From Emticicia aquatilis (GTDB taxonomy: Bacteria > Bacteroidota > Bacteroidia > Cytophagales > Spirosomataceae), in contig NZ_BMKK01000012.1 in the NCBI RefSeq assembly GCF_014644295.1, positions 124,001 to 188,000 of the forward strand: a stretch of 64,000 nucleotides of DNA, in the 5' to 3' direction. This document shows, piece after piece, positions 48,793 through 58,725 of this stretch; position 1 is the stretch's first letter; each line of letters opens with the position of its first letter. Both the position numbers and the translations under genes were made by a program. The notes under the pieces were generated by a model. It was not told the DNA's origin, made no database searches, and saw nothing but the letters and a program-made list of their open reading frames with translations.

Positions 48793-51700
48793 ATGAAACT
48801 TACAAAAAACTTACTTTTTTTATTCGTTACTTCATTTTACCTAATTTCTTGCTCGAAAAAAAATGAAGATGCTCTATTTGAGCTAAAGGAAGAAAACGAG
48901 ACAGGGATTTCGTTTGAAAATACCGTAACGAATAAAGAAGACTTTAATATTTTTAGCTACCGAAATTTCTACAATGGTGGTGGCGTAGCCGTTGGCGATA
49001 TTAACAACGATGGCTTTCAAGATATTTTCTTTACCTCAAACATGGGTTCAAACAAACTCTATTTGAATAAAGGGAATGAAAACGGTGTGACGTTTCGCTT
49101 TGAAGATATTTCTGAAAAAGCAGGAATCGCTAATCAGAAAAAATGGAGTACGGGCGTGGTGATGGTAGATATCAATAACGATAATTTACTGGATATTTAT
49201 GTCTGTAATGCAGGCTACCAGTCAGGTATCGGGCAAGAAAATGCTTTGTATATCAATAACGGAAACTTGACTTTTACGGAATCGGCTAAAAAATACGGCC
49301 TTGACGAAAACGGTTATACAACACACGCCGCATTTTTCGATTATGACCTCGATGGCGATTTAGATTGCTATATTTTGAATAATAGTTTTATTCCTGTCAA
49401 TACCCTCAACTATGATAATAACCGTGACCTCCGTGCCGAAGATTGGCCTGTGAAAGATTTCTTGAAAGGTGGTGGCGATAAATTGATGAGAAATGATAAT
49501 GGTTTTTTTCACGATGTGAGCAAAGAGTCAGGCATTTACAGTAGCTTAATTGGCTTCGGTTTGGGCGTTACGATTGGCGATGTAAACAAAGATGGCTACC
49601 CAGACATTTATGTTTCAAACGACTTTTTTGAGAAAGACTATTTATATATCAATCAAAAAGACGGAAAATTTAAGGAGGAAATCGAGCAACGAATGCAACA
49701 CCTAAGCACAGCTTCGATGGGTGCTGATATGGCCGATATTAATAATGACGGTTATCAAGAAATCTTCACTACCGAAATGCTCCCGAGAGATGAAGTTCGT
49801 TTAAAAACAAACGCTTCGTTTGATAATCACTACATCAATAATCTCAAAAAACAGAAGGGTTTCTACAACCAATTCATGCAAAATTGCTTGCAACTCAATA
49901 ACCAAGATGGCACTTACAGCGAAATTGCGTGCCTAAGCGGTGTAGCAGCCAGTGATTGGAGTTGGGGAGCCTTGATGTTCGATGCCGATAATGATGGTTT
50001 CAATGACATATATGTGTGTAATGGCATTTATCACGATGTAATCGACCAAGATTTTATTGATTTTTTTGCCAATGATTTATCAAAAAATGCCATCAATCAA
50101 GGCGAAAGAAAACGTTTCGATGAAATCATTAAAAACATGCCTTCTCGCCCAATTATCAACAATTTCTTTCATAATAGAGGCAAAACCGATTTAAGATTTG
50201 ATGAAGAAGCCGAAAAATTTGGTTTTACGCAGCCTTCATTTTCAAATGGTGCGGCGTATGCCGATTTAGACAATGATGGCGATTTGGATTTGATTGTCAA
50301 TAATGTCAACCAAAAGGCTTTTGTATATCAGAATAAGTCTGAAAAATTAAAAAATCATTTCCTTAAAATAAATCTCAAAGGCGAAAACCAAAATACATTT
50401 GCTATTGGCTCAGAGGTAACAGTCTTTAGTCAAAATCAAATAATTACTCGCTATTTGATGCCTTCAAGAGGCTTTCAGTCAAGTTGCGAATACCCACTTA
50501 CTGTTGGTTTAGGAGCGAATAATAAAGTAGATTCGGTACGCATCAAATGGTACGATGGACGAGTTTCAGTACTGAAAAATCCGATGATTGATAAAAGCCT
50601 TGTGGCTTCGATTAAAGATTCAAAAGTTATTAAATCATTGTCAGAGCCGTCAGTACCAAAGCCTTTCTTTCAAGCAGTGAGTATTGCTTTAGATTCGCAC
50701 AAAGAAAATACCTACGAAGATTTTTATGACGAGCGAAATATTCCAGTAAAATTATCGGCCGAAGGCCCGAAAGCTGCCATTGGTGATGTAAACGGCGATG
50801 GCAAAGACGATATATATATTTGTGGTGCTACCCTCCAAGCAGGGCAACTTTACATTCAGCAAGGTGTGGGTTTCAAGAAATCCGTTCAAGAAGTTTTTGA
50901 GCAGTTTAAGTATCATGAAGATACCGCAGCGGAGTTTTTTGATGCCGATAAAGATGGCGATTTAGACCTATATGTAGGCTCAGGCGGAAACGAAGTTCCT
51001 GCGGGCGATAGAGGTCTCGACGACCGACTTTACTTGAACGACGGAAAAGGAAACTTCACACACAAAGTGAATGCCCTACCCCGTGATGGAATGAATACGG
51101 CAGTTGTTGTACCTTTCGATTACGACAAAGATGGAGATTTAGATATTTTTGTAGGGAGCCGAAGCCAATCGAAACAATATGGGTTGAGTCCGAAAAGTTT
51201 TGTGTTTCAAAACGATGGTAAGGGTAATTTTAAAAATGCAACACCTAAAGAATTGGAGGAAGTCGGAATGGTGCGTGATGCCACGTGGCAAGACCTCAAC
51301 GGCGATGGACAAAACGAACTCGTGGTTGTAGGAGATTGGATGTCGCCCGTGATTGTTACCTATAAAAATAAGCGTTTTGAACAACTCACTTCTGGACTGG
51401 AAAACTTAAACGGTTTTTGGGGAAGAGTGGAAGCCGTTGATATTGACAATGACAAAGATTTAGATTTAATACTCGGCAATTCGGGCGATAACGTCATGTT
51501 TAAAGCCAATGCCGAAAACCCGCTGAAAGTTTGGGTAAGCGATTTCGATAATAACGGAATTATGGATAAAATCCTTACAAAAACCGTGGATGGAGAAGAT
51601 AAAACAATCTTTTTGAAGCGTGAGACGATGGAACAGTTTCCTTTCTTGAAAACCAAAAATCTCAAACATTCGGAATTTGCGACTAAATCAATCTCCGATT

Positions 51701-52116
51701 TGTTCGATAAAAATATTCTGAGTAAAGGTGTAGTAAAGAAAGTAGATTTTCAGCAGTCGTGCGTGGCTATTAATGATGGCAAAGGTGGTTTCTCGGTAAA
51801 AGAACTGCCAGTGGAAGCACAGTTTTCGTGCATCAATGCAACTTATTGCGTTGATTTGAATAATGATGGCTTGAAGGATATTATCTTAGGCGGAAACAAT
51901 CATAATTTCACGCCACAATTTTCTACACTCGATGCTTTCAAAGGTAAAATTTTATTAAATACAGGGAAGGGCAATTTTAAGGCAGTTTCGGACAGAAACA
52001 GTGGTTTTAGGGTAGATGGAGAAATGAAACAAATTGCCCCGATTAGTATTAATGGCAAGCGAAGTTTCATCATTTTAGTAAACAATTCGACGCCAAAGGT
52101 TTTTAGCTTACAATAG
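48793..52116 (+). CDS. FG-GAP (VCBS) repeat lipoprotein with ASPIC/UnbV domain
   Basis: A 1107-residue lipoprotein (lipobox YLISC, Cys20). About seven calcium-binding FG-GAP repeats come first (for example GDINNDGFQDIF, FDYDLDGDLDCY, GDVNKDGYPDIY, ADINNDGYQEIF, ADLDNDGDLDLI), then an ASPIC/UnbV segment (about 530-610, MPSRGFQSSCEYPLTVGLGA then RIKWYDGR) and about seven further repeats (GDVNGDGKDDIY, FDADKDGDLDLY, FDYDKDGDLDIF, VDIDNDKDLDLI). DxDxDG loops suggest a calcium-stabilised beta-propeller. ASPIC/UnbV proteins have no established biochemistry. It is followed after 40 bp by a secreted GH31 enzyme. Its paralogue lies at 58.7 kb. Confidence 0.88.
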   Translation: MKLTKNLLFLFVTSFYLISCSKKNEDALFELKEENETGISFENTVTNKEDFNIFSYRNFYNGGGVAVGDINNDGFQDIFFTSNMGSNKLYLNKGNENGVTFRFEDISEKAGIANQKKWSTGVVMVDINNDNLLDIYVCNAGYQSGIGQENALYINNGNLTFTESAKKYGLDENGYTTHAAFFDYDLDGDLDCYILNNSFIPVNTLNYDNNRDLRAEDWPVKDFLKGGGDKLMRNDNGFFHDVSKESGIYSSLIGFGLGVTIGDVNKDGYPDIYVSNDFFEKDYLYINQKDGKFKEEIEQRMQHLSTASMGADMADINNDGYQEIFTTEMLPRDEVRLKTNASFDNHYINNLKKQKGFYNQFMQNCLQLNNQDGTYSEIACLSGVAASDWSWGALMFDADNDGFNDIYVCNGIYHDVIDQDFIDFFANDLSKNAINQGERKRFDEIIKNMPSRPIINNFFHNRGKTDLRFDEEAEKFGFTQPSFSNGAAYADLDNDGDLDLIVNNVNQKAFVYQNKSEKLKNHFLKINLKGENQNTFAIGSEVTVFSQNQIITRYLMPSRGFQSSCEYPLTVGLGANNKVDSVRIKWYDGRVSVLKNPMIDKSLVASIKDSKVIKSLSEPSVPKPFFQAVSIALDSHKENTYEDFYDERNIPVKLSAEGPKAAIGDVNGDGKDDIYICGATLQAGQLYIQQGVGFKKSVQEVFEQFKYHEDTAAEFFDADKDGDLDLYVGSGGNEVPAGDRGLDDRLYLNDGKGNFTHKVNALPRDGMNTAVVVPFDYDKDGDLDIFVGSRSQSKQYGLSPKSFVFQNDGKGNFKNATPKELEEVGMVRDATWQDLNGDGQNELVVVGDWMSPVIVTYKNKRFEQLTSGLENLNGFWGRVEAVDIDNDKDLDLILGNSGDNVMFKANAENPLKVWVSDFDNNGIMDKILTKTVDGEDKTIFLKRETMEQFPFLKTKNLKHSEFATKSISDLFDKNILSKGVVKKVDFQQSCVAINDGKGGFSVKELPVEAQFSCINATYCVDLNNDGLKDIILGGNNHNFTPQFSTLDAFKGKILLNTGKGNFKAVSDRNSGFRVDGEMKQIAPISINGKRSFIILVNNSTPKVFSLQ

Positions 52117-52156
52117 CACAAAACCTCGCATGGCTCGCCATTAATCATTAATCGAC

Positions 52157-54940
52157 ATGCAACAAATAGAAACATTCGTAGCAAAATTTCAGTATTGTTC
52201 AGTCATTGTTTTTTTACTGATTGTCAATCAGGTATTTTCGCAGAGTGCGGGTAGTTACGTAAGTGTTTCCGAAACCACAAAAGGGTTAAGGATAAAAGGA
52301 ACAACGGGTGATTTGTTTATCCAACAATTTTCGCCCGATATTTTTAAAGTTCAGTTGTTGAAAAGTGGTCAGGCATCTTATGATAGCTCGGCTTGTGTGG
52401 TCTTAAAACCGCAGGGTTTTACGCAAAAAATCAATGAAAGTGCTACAAAATTTGAAATAATTAGCAGTAAATCAATACTCGAAATCAATAAAAATCCTTT
52501 GAGAGTAAGCCTAAAATCGGGGAATCTGACAAAGATTTCTGAAGAACGAGGCATTGGTTTTGGCAAAGATTCGGTTTACTTTTCTTTCAAGATAAACCCC
52601 GAAGATGTATTTCACGGTACGGGCGGAAGATTCTCCGAAATTAACCTCAATCGAAAAGTCCTTGATTTTACTAATACCTATCGAGGCGGTTACTACGATG
52701 ATGGTTTCGGCCTAACTACGGGGTTATCGCAGAGTATTAATCTTCCTTTCATTGTTTCATCACAAAAGTATGGTTTATTGCTTGATGGAAGCCTGCCAGG
52801 CGATATGCGAATGTACGTAGGAGCTCAAGACTCAACACAGTTGCGAGTGGAAGTAGCAAGTACAGGAAATTGGGCGTACTACTTCATCAACGGTGCTTCA
52901 AACGACGAAATCCTGCAAAATTATACACTTCTCACGGGCCGACAGCCTTTGCCACCGAGATGGGCTTTGGGGTATTTACAGTCGAAATTTGGCTATAAAA
53001 ACGAAAATGATGCCAAAGACGTACTAAAAAAACTCCAAAACGAAGGTTTTCCTGTCGATGCGATGATTTTGGATTTATATTGGTACGGTGATGGAACAAC
53101 GATGGGGAATTTTGACTGGGATAAAACCAAATGGCCAAATTCGACCCAAATGATTAAAGATTTTGCAGCATCAGGCGTGCAGACAGTGCTTATCAACGAC
53201 CCGTATGTCACCACAAAATCTTTCAATTATAAACTGGCCGACTCTTTAAATTATTTCGCCAAAAATGCCAACACTAATCGTACAGGACAAATAACGATGT
53301 GGAACGGAACAGTTGGCTTGCTGGATATTTTTAATCCGAATACTCAAAAATGGGTTTGGCAAAAAATGAAAGCGTTGACCAGTCAAGGCGTAAGTGGTTT
53401 TTGGAGCGATAAAAACGAACCCGAAAATCACCCATCAAATTTTCTACATGCCAACGGTTCGGCCAACGATGTACATAATCTCTATGGTCTAGCTTGGGCC
53501 AAGAATATTTATGACAATTATGCCGTTGACTTTCCCGAAAAGCGAGTTTTTAATCTTAGTCGGTCGGGGTATATTGGCTCGCAACGCTACGGAGTTTTGC
53601 CGTGGAGTGGCGATGTGCTGCGAGTTTGGTCGGGTTTGAGATACCAAATTCCGATGATGTTACATTCCGGTTTTTCGGGTTTGGCCTATATGCACTCCGA
53701 TACGGGTGGTTTTGCTACCAGCTCTGACCAATCAGAAAAAAATGAAGAATTAGACGTTCGTTGGTTACAATTCTCTACTTTTTCGCCGATTCTACGCTCA
53801 CACGGGTTGCGTTTCAGTACCGAACCATACAACCTCACACAGCCTTTTTACAGCATTTCAAAGCGTTATATCAAGCTGCGTTATGAGTTACTGCCTTATC
53901 TGTATTCTTTGGCTTATAAAAATAGTACAACTGGTCGACCAATCTGCTTGACGATGGATTATTTCGATTTGAGCAAAGCCAACGGGAATATCGAAGACCA
54001 GTATTTCTTTGGTGAAAATTTAGTCGTTGCTCCAATCTTGATTCACGGAATGCCGCTGCGGAAAGTGATTTTACCCAAAGGAAAATGGTTTAATTTCTGG
54101 ACAAACAAACTCTACAACGGCGAAACCAATGTTTTTGAAAATGTCACGATTGATGATATTCCAGTTTACGCTCGGGCAGGAAGTATTATGCCGATGGCTA
54201 AATCGGCCAAGACTTCGACTAATTTATACAGCACCGATAGTTTGGTTGTGCGTTATTATCAAGATATTTCAGTACCAAGAAATACCTTCACGGTCTTTCA
54301 TGATGACGGAAAAGACGCCAAAGTCTTACAAAATATGCGGTATGAATTACTGAGTTTTTCGGGCAAAACCGCCACCGACAGTGTTCAAATCGAAGCAACT
54401 CGCACGCAAAACTATGCAGGCACGCTGGCCAGTCGTTCGCTCACGTATGAAGTTATCAATCTGACTTCAATTCCAAAATCGGTCAGTATAAATAAGCAAA
54501 ATATTTCGGTTGTTTTCAGAGAAACCGACTTCAACAAAGATAATTTGGCTTATTATGACACCGAACGAAAGATACTGAAAGTCAGAACCCAATGGGACTG
54601 CACCACTACCAATAGTCTTTTGGTTTTGAGAGATGGGCTTTCGGTAATTACGGCTTCCGAAGAGGAATTGAATGAAGATAATACGCTGAATGTATATCCG
54701 AATCCAAGTCAAGCTAATACTGAACTTACCTTCGAGACAATCATCAAGCAAACGGCCAATTATGAGCTGGAAATCTATAATACGGCAGGAAAAAGTATTT
54801 ATAAGCAAGATTTGGGCAGAATTTCACAAAATGAGTCGCTGAAACACCATTGGAACAGTCAGAATATCCGAGGGATTTTGATTATCAAACTCACGAATAG
54901 CTTGGGGAAAGTAATGAATAAGAAGATAATTATCGAGTAA
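52157..54940 (+). CDS. Secreted glycoside hydrolase family 31 enzyme with T9SS sorting domain
   Basis: A 927-residue enzyme with a signal peptide (cleavage near VFS-Q). The galactose-mutarotase-like N-terminal domain precedes a GH31 barrel (about 255-600). The catalytic nucleophile is Asp418 in GFWSDKNEPE, where the usual WxDMNE methionine is lysine; the acid/base is Asp486 in LPWSGDVLRVW. Beta-sandwich domains follow, then a type IX secretion C-terminal sorting domain (about 845-927, NVYPNPSQANTELTF to LGKVMNKKIIIE). GH31 enzymes cleave alpha-glucosides or alpha-xylosides. Substrate is not decided. The enzyme should be on the cell surface, beside the receptors of this locus. Confidence 0.93.
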   Translation: MQQIETFVAKFQYCSVIVFLLIVNQVFSQSAGSYVSVSETTKGLRIKGTTGDLFIQQFSPDIFKVQLLKSGQASYDSSACVVLKPQGFTQKINESATKFEIISSKSILEINKNPLRVSLKSGNLTKISEERGIGFGKDSVYFSFKINPEDVFHGTGGRFSEINLNRKVLDFTNTYRGGYYDDGFGLTTGLSQSINLPFIVSSQKYGLLLDGSLPGDMRMYVGAQDSTQLRVEVASTGNWAYYFINGASNDEILQNYTLLTGRQPLPPRWALGYLQSKFGYKNENDAKDVLKKLQNEGFPVDAMILDLYWYGDGTTMGNFDWDKTKWPNSTQMIKDFAASGVQTVLINDPYVTTKSFNYKLADSLNYFAKNANTNRTGQITMWNGTVGLLDIFNPNTQKWVWQKMKALTSQGVSGFWSDKNEPENHPSNFLHANGSANDVHNLYGLAWAKNIYDNYAVDFPEKRVFNLSRSGYIGSQRYGVLPWSGDVLRVWSGLRYQIPMMLHSGFSGLAYMHSDTGGFATSSDQSEKNEELDVRWLQFSTFSPILRSHGLRFSTEPYNLTQPFYSISKRYIKLRYELLPYLYSLAYKNSTTGRPICLTMDYFDLSKANGNIEDQYFFGENLVVAPILIHGMPLRKVILPKGKWFNFWTNKLYNGETNVFENVTIDDIPVYARAGSIMPMAKSAKTSTNLYSTDSLVVRYYQDISVPRNTFTVFHDDGKDAKVLQNMRYELLSFSGKTATDSVQIEATRTQNYAGTLASRSLTYEVINLTSIPKSVSINKQNISVVFRETDFNKDNLAYYDTERKILKVRTQWDCTTTNSLLVLRDGLSVITASEEELNEDNTLNVYPNPSQANTELTFETIIKQTANYELEIYNTAGKSIYKQDLGRISQNESLKHHWNSQNIRGILIIKLTNSLGKVMNKKIIIE

Positions 54941-54973
54941 AAGCCTAAAACGACCTTAAAATCACCTTATTCA

Positions 54974-56182
54974 ATGGAAATTTTCAAACGAAATATATTA
55001 ATTTTCTTTACGTTCTGTGCTGCGTTTTTGGCTTGTGTTGACCCGTACAGCATCGACATCAGCAGCAGTAAAGGCTATATCATCATTGATGGCGTATTGA
55101 CCGACCTCAATGAACCACAATTCTTGACAATATTCAGAACTTCTGAAAATGCACAATTCAAAAGTTCAGAATTTACTTCCATTATTTTAGCTCAAAAAAA
55201 GGAATCTATTCCTGTTTCTGATGCAAACGTAAAACTTATCGTCGATGGCACACAAAGCATAAATTTGGAAGAAACTTTGCCAGGATATTATTATCTGCCA
55301 GATAATTTTAAAGCAAAAGTTGGAAGCACTTATCAGCTTTGGTTTCAGACCTCCAACGGCAAAACTTACGAGTCGCCACTCGAAACGATGCTACCTGTTT
55401 CGTCCATCGGTAGTGTGCGTGAAGAATTTAATAAAACTGGCGTAAAAAAATACCCAACCAGCGATGAGCGGATTTCTACCAATGATTTTTATGTAGATTT
55501 TCAAGATAATCCTTCCGAAAAAAACTTTTACAGATGGCGTTGGACACAATGGGAAACCCAAAAATATTGCGAAACTTGTTCGCAGGGTAGGTATTATTTG
55601 TATGAAGACGAAAACGGCGAAAATGGCACTTGTTACCGTGACTTAACGCTCAACTACAATAATATTTTCGACTATACTTGCGGTACTTCTTGTTGGGATA
55701 TTTTTTATAGTTCTGACATCAATATTTTTTCTGATGTTTTCACCGATGGCCAACTTCAAAAAAACAAATTGGTTGCTCAAATTCCGCTTTATCAATCAAA
55801 TCAATGTTTGGTCAGTATCCAACAAATGTCGTTATCGCCCAATGCGTTTAGATATTTCAAACTAATTCAAGACCAATCAATCAATACTGGTACGCTTGCC
55901 GATACGCCACCCGCTCCTATCAAAAGTAATGTGTATAATAAAGATGATACTAGCGAATTAGTTTTGGGGTATTTTTCAGTTTCGTCGGTTAGTGAAGTGA
56001 AATATATGCTCACACGCAAAAATGCTACTGGTGCGGGCATCAATGCTTTGTTTTTTGCAAAAAACAACCGCTTGCCTCAACCCGAAGAATCTTCGGTTGA
56101 GCGTCTGGATATTCCGTTAGCAATCTGCAAGAAAAGCCTTAGTCGCACACCTATTAAACCCGCAGGATGGCAAATACAATGA
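54974..56182 (+). CDS. DUF4249 lipoprotein, partner of the downstream TonB-dependent receptor
   Basis: A 402-residue lipoprotein (lipobox FLAC, Cys17, in AAFLACVDPYSIDI). The N-terminal part has the DUF4249 start GYIIIDGVLTD and a beta-sandwich carboxypeptidase-like region; the middle carries a cysteine cluster (YCETCSQG, GTCYRD, YTCGTSCWDIF; six cysteines between about residues 195 and 240) expected to form disulfides. DUF4249 genes in Bacteroidota commonly sit next to TonB-dependent receptors. Here the stop overlaps the receptor start (ATGA), so translation is coupled. The function is unknown; a SusD-like role is inference. Confidence 0.9.
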   Translation: MEIFKRNILIFFTFCAAFLACVDPYSIDISSSKGYIIIDGVLTDLNEPQFLTIFRTSENAQFKSSEFTSIILAQKKESIPVSDANVKLIVDGTQSINLEETLPGYYYLPDNFKAKVGSTYQLWFQTSNGKTYESPLETMLPVSSIGSVREEFNKTGVKKYPTSDERISTNDFYVDFQDNPSEKNFYRWRWTQWETQKYCETCSQGRYYLYEDENGENGTCYRDLTLNYNNIFDYTCGTSCWDIFYSSDINIFSDVFTDGQLQKNKLVAQIPLYQSNQCLVSIQQMSLSPNAFRYFKLIQDQSINTGTLADTPPAPIKSNVYNKDDTSELVLGYFSVSSVSEVKYMLTRKNATGAGINALFFAKNNRLPQPEESSVERLDIPLAICKKSLSRTPIKPAGWQIQ

Positions 56183-58569
56183 AAAAACATTTTTACTTAT
56201 ATATCGCCCTCTTGCTGGTAGGTTTCAATACTCAGGCTCAATTTTATATCACGGGTATAGTGCGAGACTCCATCACGAACACTCCACTGGAAGGAGCCTC
56301 AATCGTGCTTGATTATAATAAGACCAAAAACGGCACAAAAACCGATGCCAATGGCAAGTTTGTACTTACGGTTTCGAGAGGAAATCACACACTCAATGTG
56401 CGATACGTTGGGTACGTTTCTTTTTCCAAATTTATTGCTTCGCAGCAAAGTAATTTAAATATTGATGTTTCGCTTACGAGAGTCGAAAACGAACTCGAAC
56501 AAGTGGTTGTTACAACCAAAGGTTTCGACCAAAATGTTCGTCAACCATTGCTTGGGGTGAATCAAATCAATATCAAAACCTTCCAGAAATTGCCCTCGGC
56601 TTTTGGCGAATTGGATTTGCTGCGAGGAATGCAAATGCTACCGGGTGTAACGAGCGTTGGCGAAGCCTCCAACGGTGTAAACATCAGAGGCGGTACAACT
56701 GACCAAAACCTTATTTTGCTCGATGATACCCCGATTTTCAACCCAACGCACATGTTTGGTTTGTTTTCGGTTTTTCCGCCCGATGCTGTTACAAATTTAG
56801 ACTTATATAAAGGAAACGTACCGGGTCGATACGGTGGACGTGCTGCTTCGGTGGTTGATATTACTCTGAAGAACCCCAGTCTCGAAAAATTCATGATAAA
56901 AGGAGGTATTAGTCTTGTGTCGAATCGCTTAATGGTAGAAGCACCAATCGTGAAAGACAAAGTAGGCATCTACTTCGCTGGTCGTGGGGCTTTCAATGAT
57001 TTTCTTTTACCGATTGCTTCCGAAAGGCTAAATAACATTCGTACGAAGTTTGGTGAAGGTGTGTTTAAAGGCTTCTGGAAAATGAATCCTAAAAATACAT
57101 TAACGACCACTTACTATAAAAGCTACGATAATTTTCAGACAAATTTACTGACAAACCTCCCGAACGTCATCGGCGTTTCGACATTCTATAAGCATTACAC
57201 CAACAACGGAATGATGCGTTGGTTGCACGTTATTAACCCTAAACTTAATCTCCAAACAACGGCTTTGGTGGCCCAGTATTCACCAAAAATCATTAATGTC
57301 GAAAAAACTGATAATGAGGTAAGTTTAGAGTCAAGTCTTTTACAGAAACAGATAAAATCTAACATAAATTACCAACTAAGTAAGCACAAAATCGAGTCGG
57401 GATTGAGTTTTATTCAATATACAATCAAGCCAGGAACACTGAATCCGAACGCAAGTGTGAGTGTAAAATACATCACTACCCCAACCGAGTACGCCAACGA
57501 AGCGGGTTGGTATGCCGACGATGAGTATGAAATTTCTAAAAAACTGGCCGTTTCGATGGGCATTCGATACTCAAGATTTATGGCAATGGGGCCGAATAAT
57601 TACAGGACTTATATCTCGGGCGAACCTCGTGATGATTATTCCGTGCTTGATACAGTTCAGATTGCCAGAGGAAAGGTTATGAAAGCTTACGGTGGTTTTG
57701 AGCCACGTTTTGGTCTTCGTTATAACCTTAGCGAAAACGCTTCGTTGAAGTTTGGTTATAATCTGATGCGTCAGTATTTGCAGATTGTGTCAAATACTAC
57801 AACCCCGATTCCGACTTCTCGCTGGAAAACCTCTGACCAACACATCAAACCACAAATCAGTTCTTTGATTTCGATGGGTTATTACCAATCTTTCAATGAT
57901 AATATCTATGATTTATCTATCGAAGGCTATTACCGATTTACTGAAAATATCGTAGATTATAAACCTGGAGCTGATTTTCTCTTGCAAAAATATCCCGAAA
58001 CTCAAATCGTTCAAGGTATTAGTAAAGCATACGGCTTGGAACTGATGGTAACAAAAAAGAAAGGAAAAGTAAATGGCTGGGTAAATTATACGTATTCGAG
58101 GGCATTTAACCGTACTTTTGAAAACGTAAATCCAATCGACCGAGTAAATAATGGCAATTGGTATGCTTCAAACTATGACCGCCCACATAGCCTCAATAGT
58201 TCGCTTGATATTACGGTCGATAAACACAATTCGTTTAGCTTTACATTTATGTACAGCACGGGGCGACCATATACCGAACCCGTTGGTTTTGTGAATTACC
58301 TCAACAACGTCTATCCGTTTTTTGATGAACGAAACAACAAAAGAATTCCCGACTATCATCGTTTAGATTTTGCGTGGAATATCTATAATCCACGCATGAA
58401 AGACCGACGATACAAAACTCGTTGGGCTTTTACGGTCTATAATCTTTACGCCAAAAAGAATGTTTATTCAGTATTTTTCAAAACGGAAAATGGTGTAAAC
58501 AAAGCCTATAAATTGCAGATTTTTGCCGCTCCAATTGTAAGTTTGGCTTATAATTTCGAGTTTCAGTAA
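56179..58569 (+). CDS. TonB-dependent outer-membrane receptor (carboxypeptidase-like N-terminal domain)
   Basis: A 796-residue receptor from the ATG at 56179, which overlaps the DUF4249 stop. Signal peptide (cleavage TQAQ-F region, residue about 21), carboxypeptidase-regulatory-like domain (about 22-110), plug (about 115-230, with LDLLRGMQMLPGVTSVGEAS and GVNIRGGTTDQNLILLDDTP), barrel to the C-terminal phenylalanine-rich YNFEFQ. It lacks SusC-specific plug features, so it belongs to the FecA-like, not SusC, type. Together with DUF4249 it should form an uptake pair. The substrate is unknown. Confidence 0.93.
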   Translation: MKKHFYLYIALLLVGFNTQAQFYITGIVRDSITNTPLEGASIVLDYNKTKNGTKTDANGKFVLTVSRGNHTLNVRYVGYVSFSKFIASQQSNLNIDVSLTRVENELEQVVVTTKGFDQNVRQPLLGVNQINIKTFQKLPSAFGELDLLRGMQMLPGVTSVGEASNGVNIRGGTTDQNLILLDDTPIFNPTHMFGLFSVFPPDAVTNLDLYKGNVPGRYGGRAASVVDITLKNPSLEKFMIKGGISLVSNRLMVEAPIVKDKVGIYFAGRGAFNDFLLPIASERLNNIRTKFGEGVFKGFWKMNPKNTLTTTYYKSYDNFQTNLLTNLPNVIGVSTFYKHYTNNGMMRWLHVINPKLNLQTTALVAQYSPKIINVEKTDNEVSLESSLLQKQIKSNINYQLSKHKIESGLSFIQYTIKPGTLNPNASVSVKYITTPTEYANEAGWYADDEYEISKKLAVSMGIRYSRFMAMGPNNYRTYISGEPRDDYSVLDTVQIARGKVMKAYGGFEPRFGLRYNLSENASLKFGYNLMRQYLQIVSNTTTPIPTSRWKTSDQHIKPQISSLISMGYYQSFNDNIYDLSIEGYYRFTENIVDYKPGADFLLQKYPETQIVQGISKAYGLELMVTKKKGKVNGWVNYTYSRAFNRTFENVNPIDRVNNGNWYASNYDRPHSLNSSLDITVDKHNSFSFTFMYSTGRPYTEPVGFVNYLNNVYPFFDERNNKRIPDYHRLDFAWNIYNPRMKDRRYKTRWAFTVYNLYAKKNVYSVFFKTENGVNKAYKLQIFAAPIVSLAYNFEFQ

Positions 58570-58632
58570 TTTTCTTGTTGTGTTTTATGAACGATATTGT
58601 TTATTGGTTCAACGCTGATTCATAAGGAAATA

Positions 58633-58665
58633 AACGTCGGCAGGGTTTTGAACCCTGCCGACGTT
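58633..58665. repeat. Perfect palindrome, 15-bp arms (AACGTCGGCAGGGTT)
   Basis: AACGTCGGCAGGGTT (58633-58647) and its exact inverse AACCCTGCCGACGTT (58651-58665) flank TTG. It lies in the 156-bp gap between the receptor and the second FG-GAP lipoprotein, GC-rich on an AT-rich background. Confidence 0.9.
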
Positions 58666-58725
58666 AGCCCAGATTATGGCTTACCGAAAAAACCACTTAG
58701 TCAAATCACAAAATTTTCACGCGTA

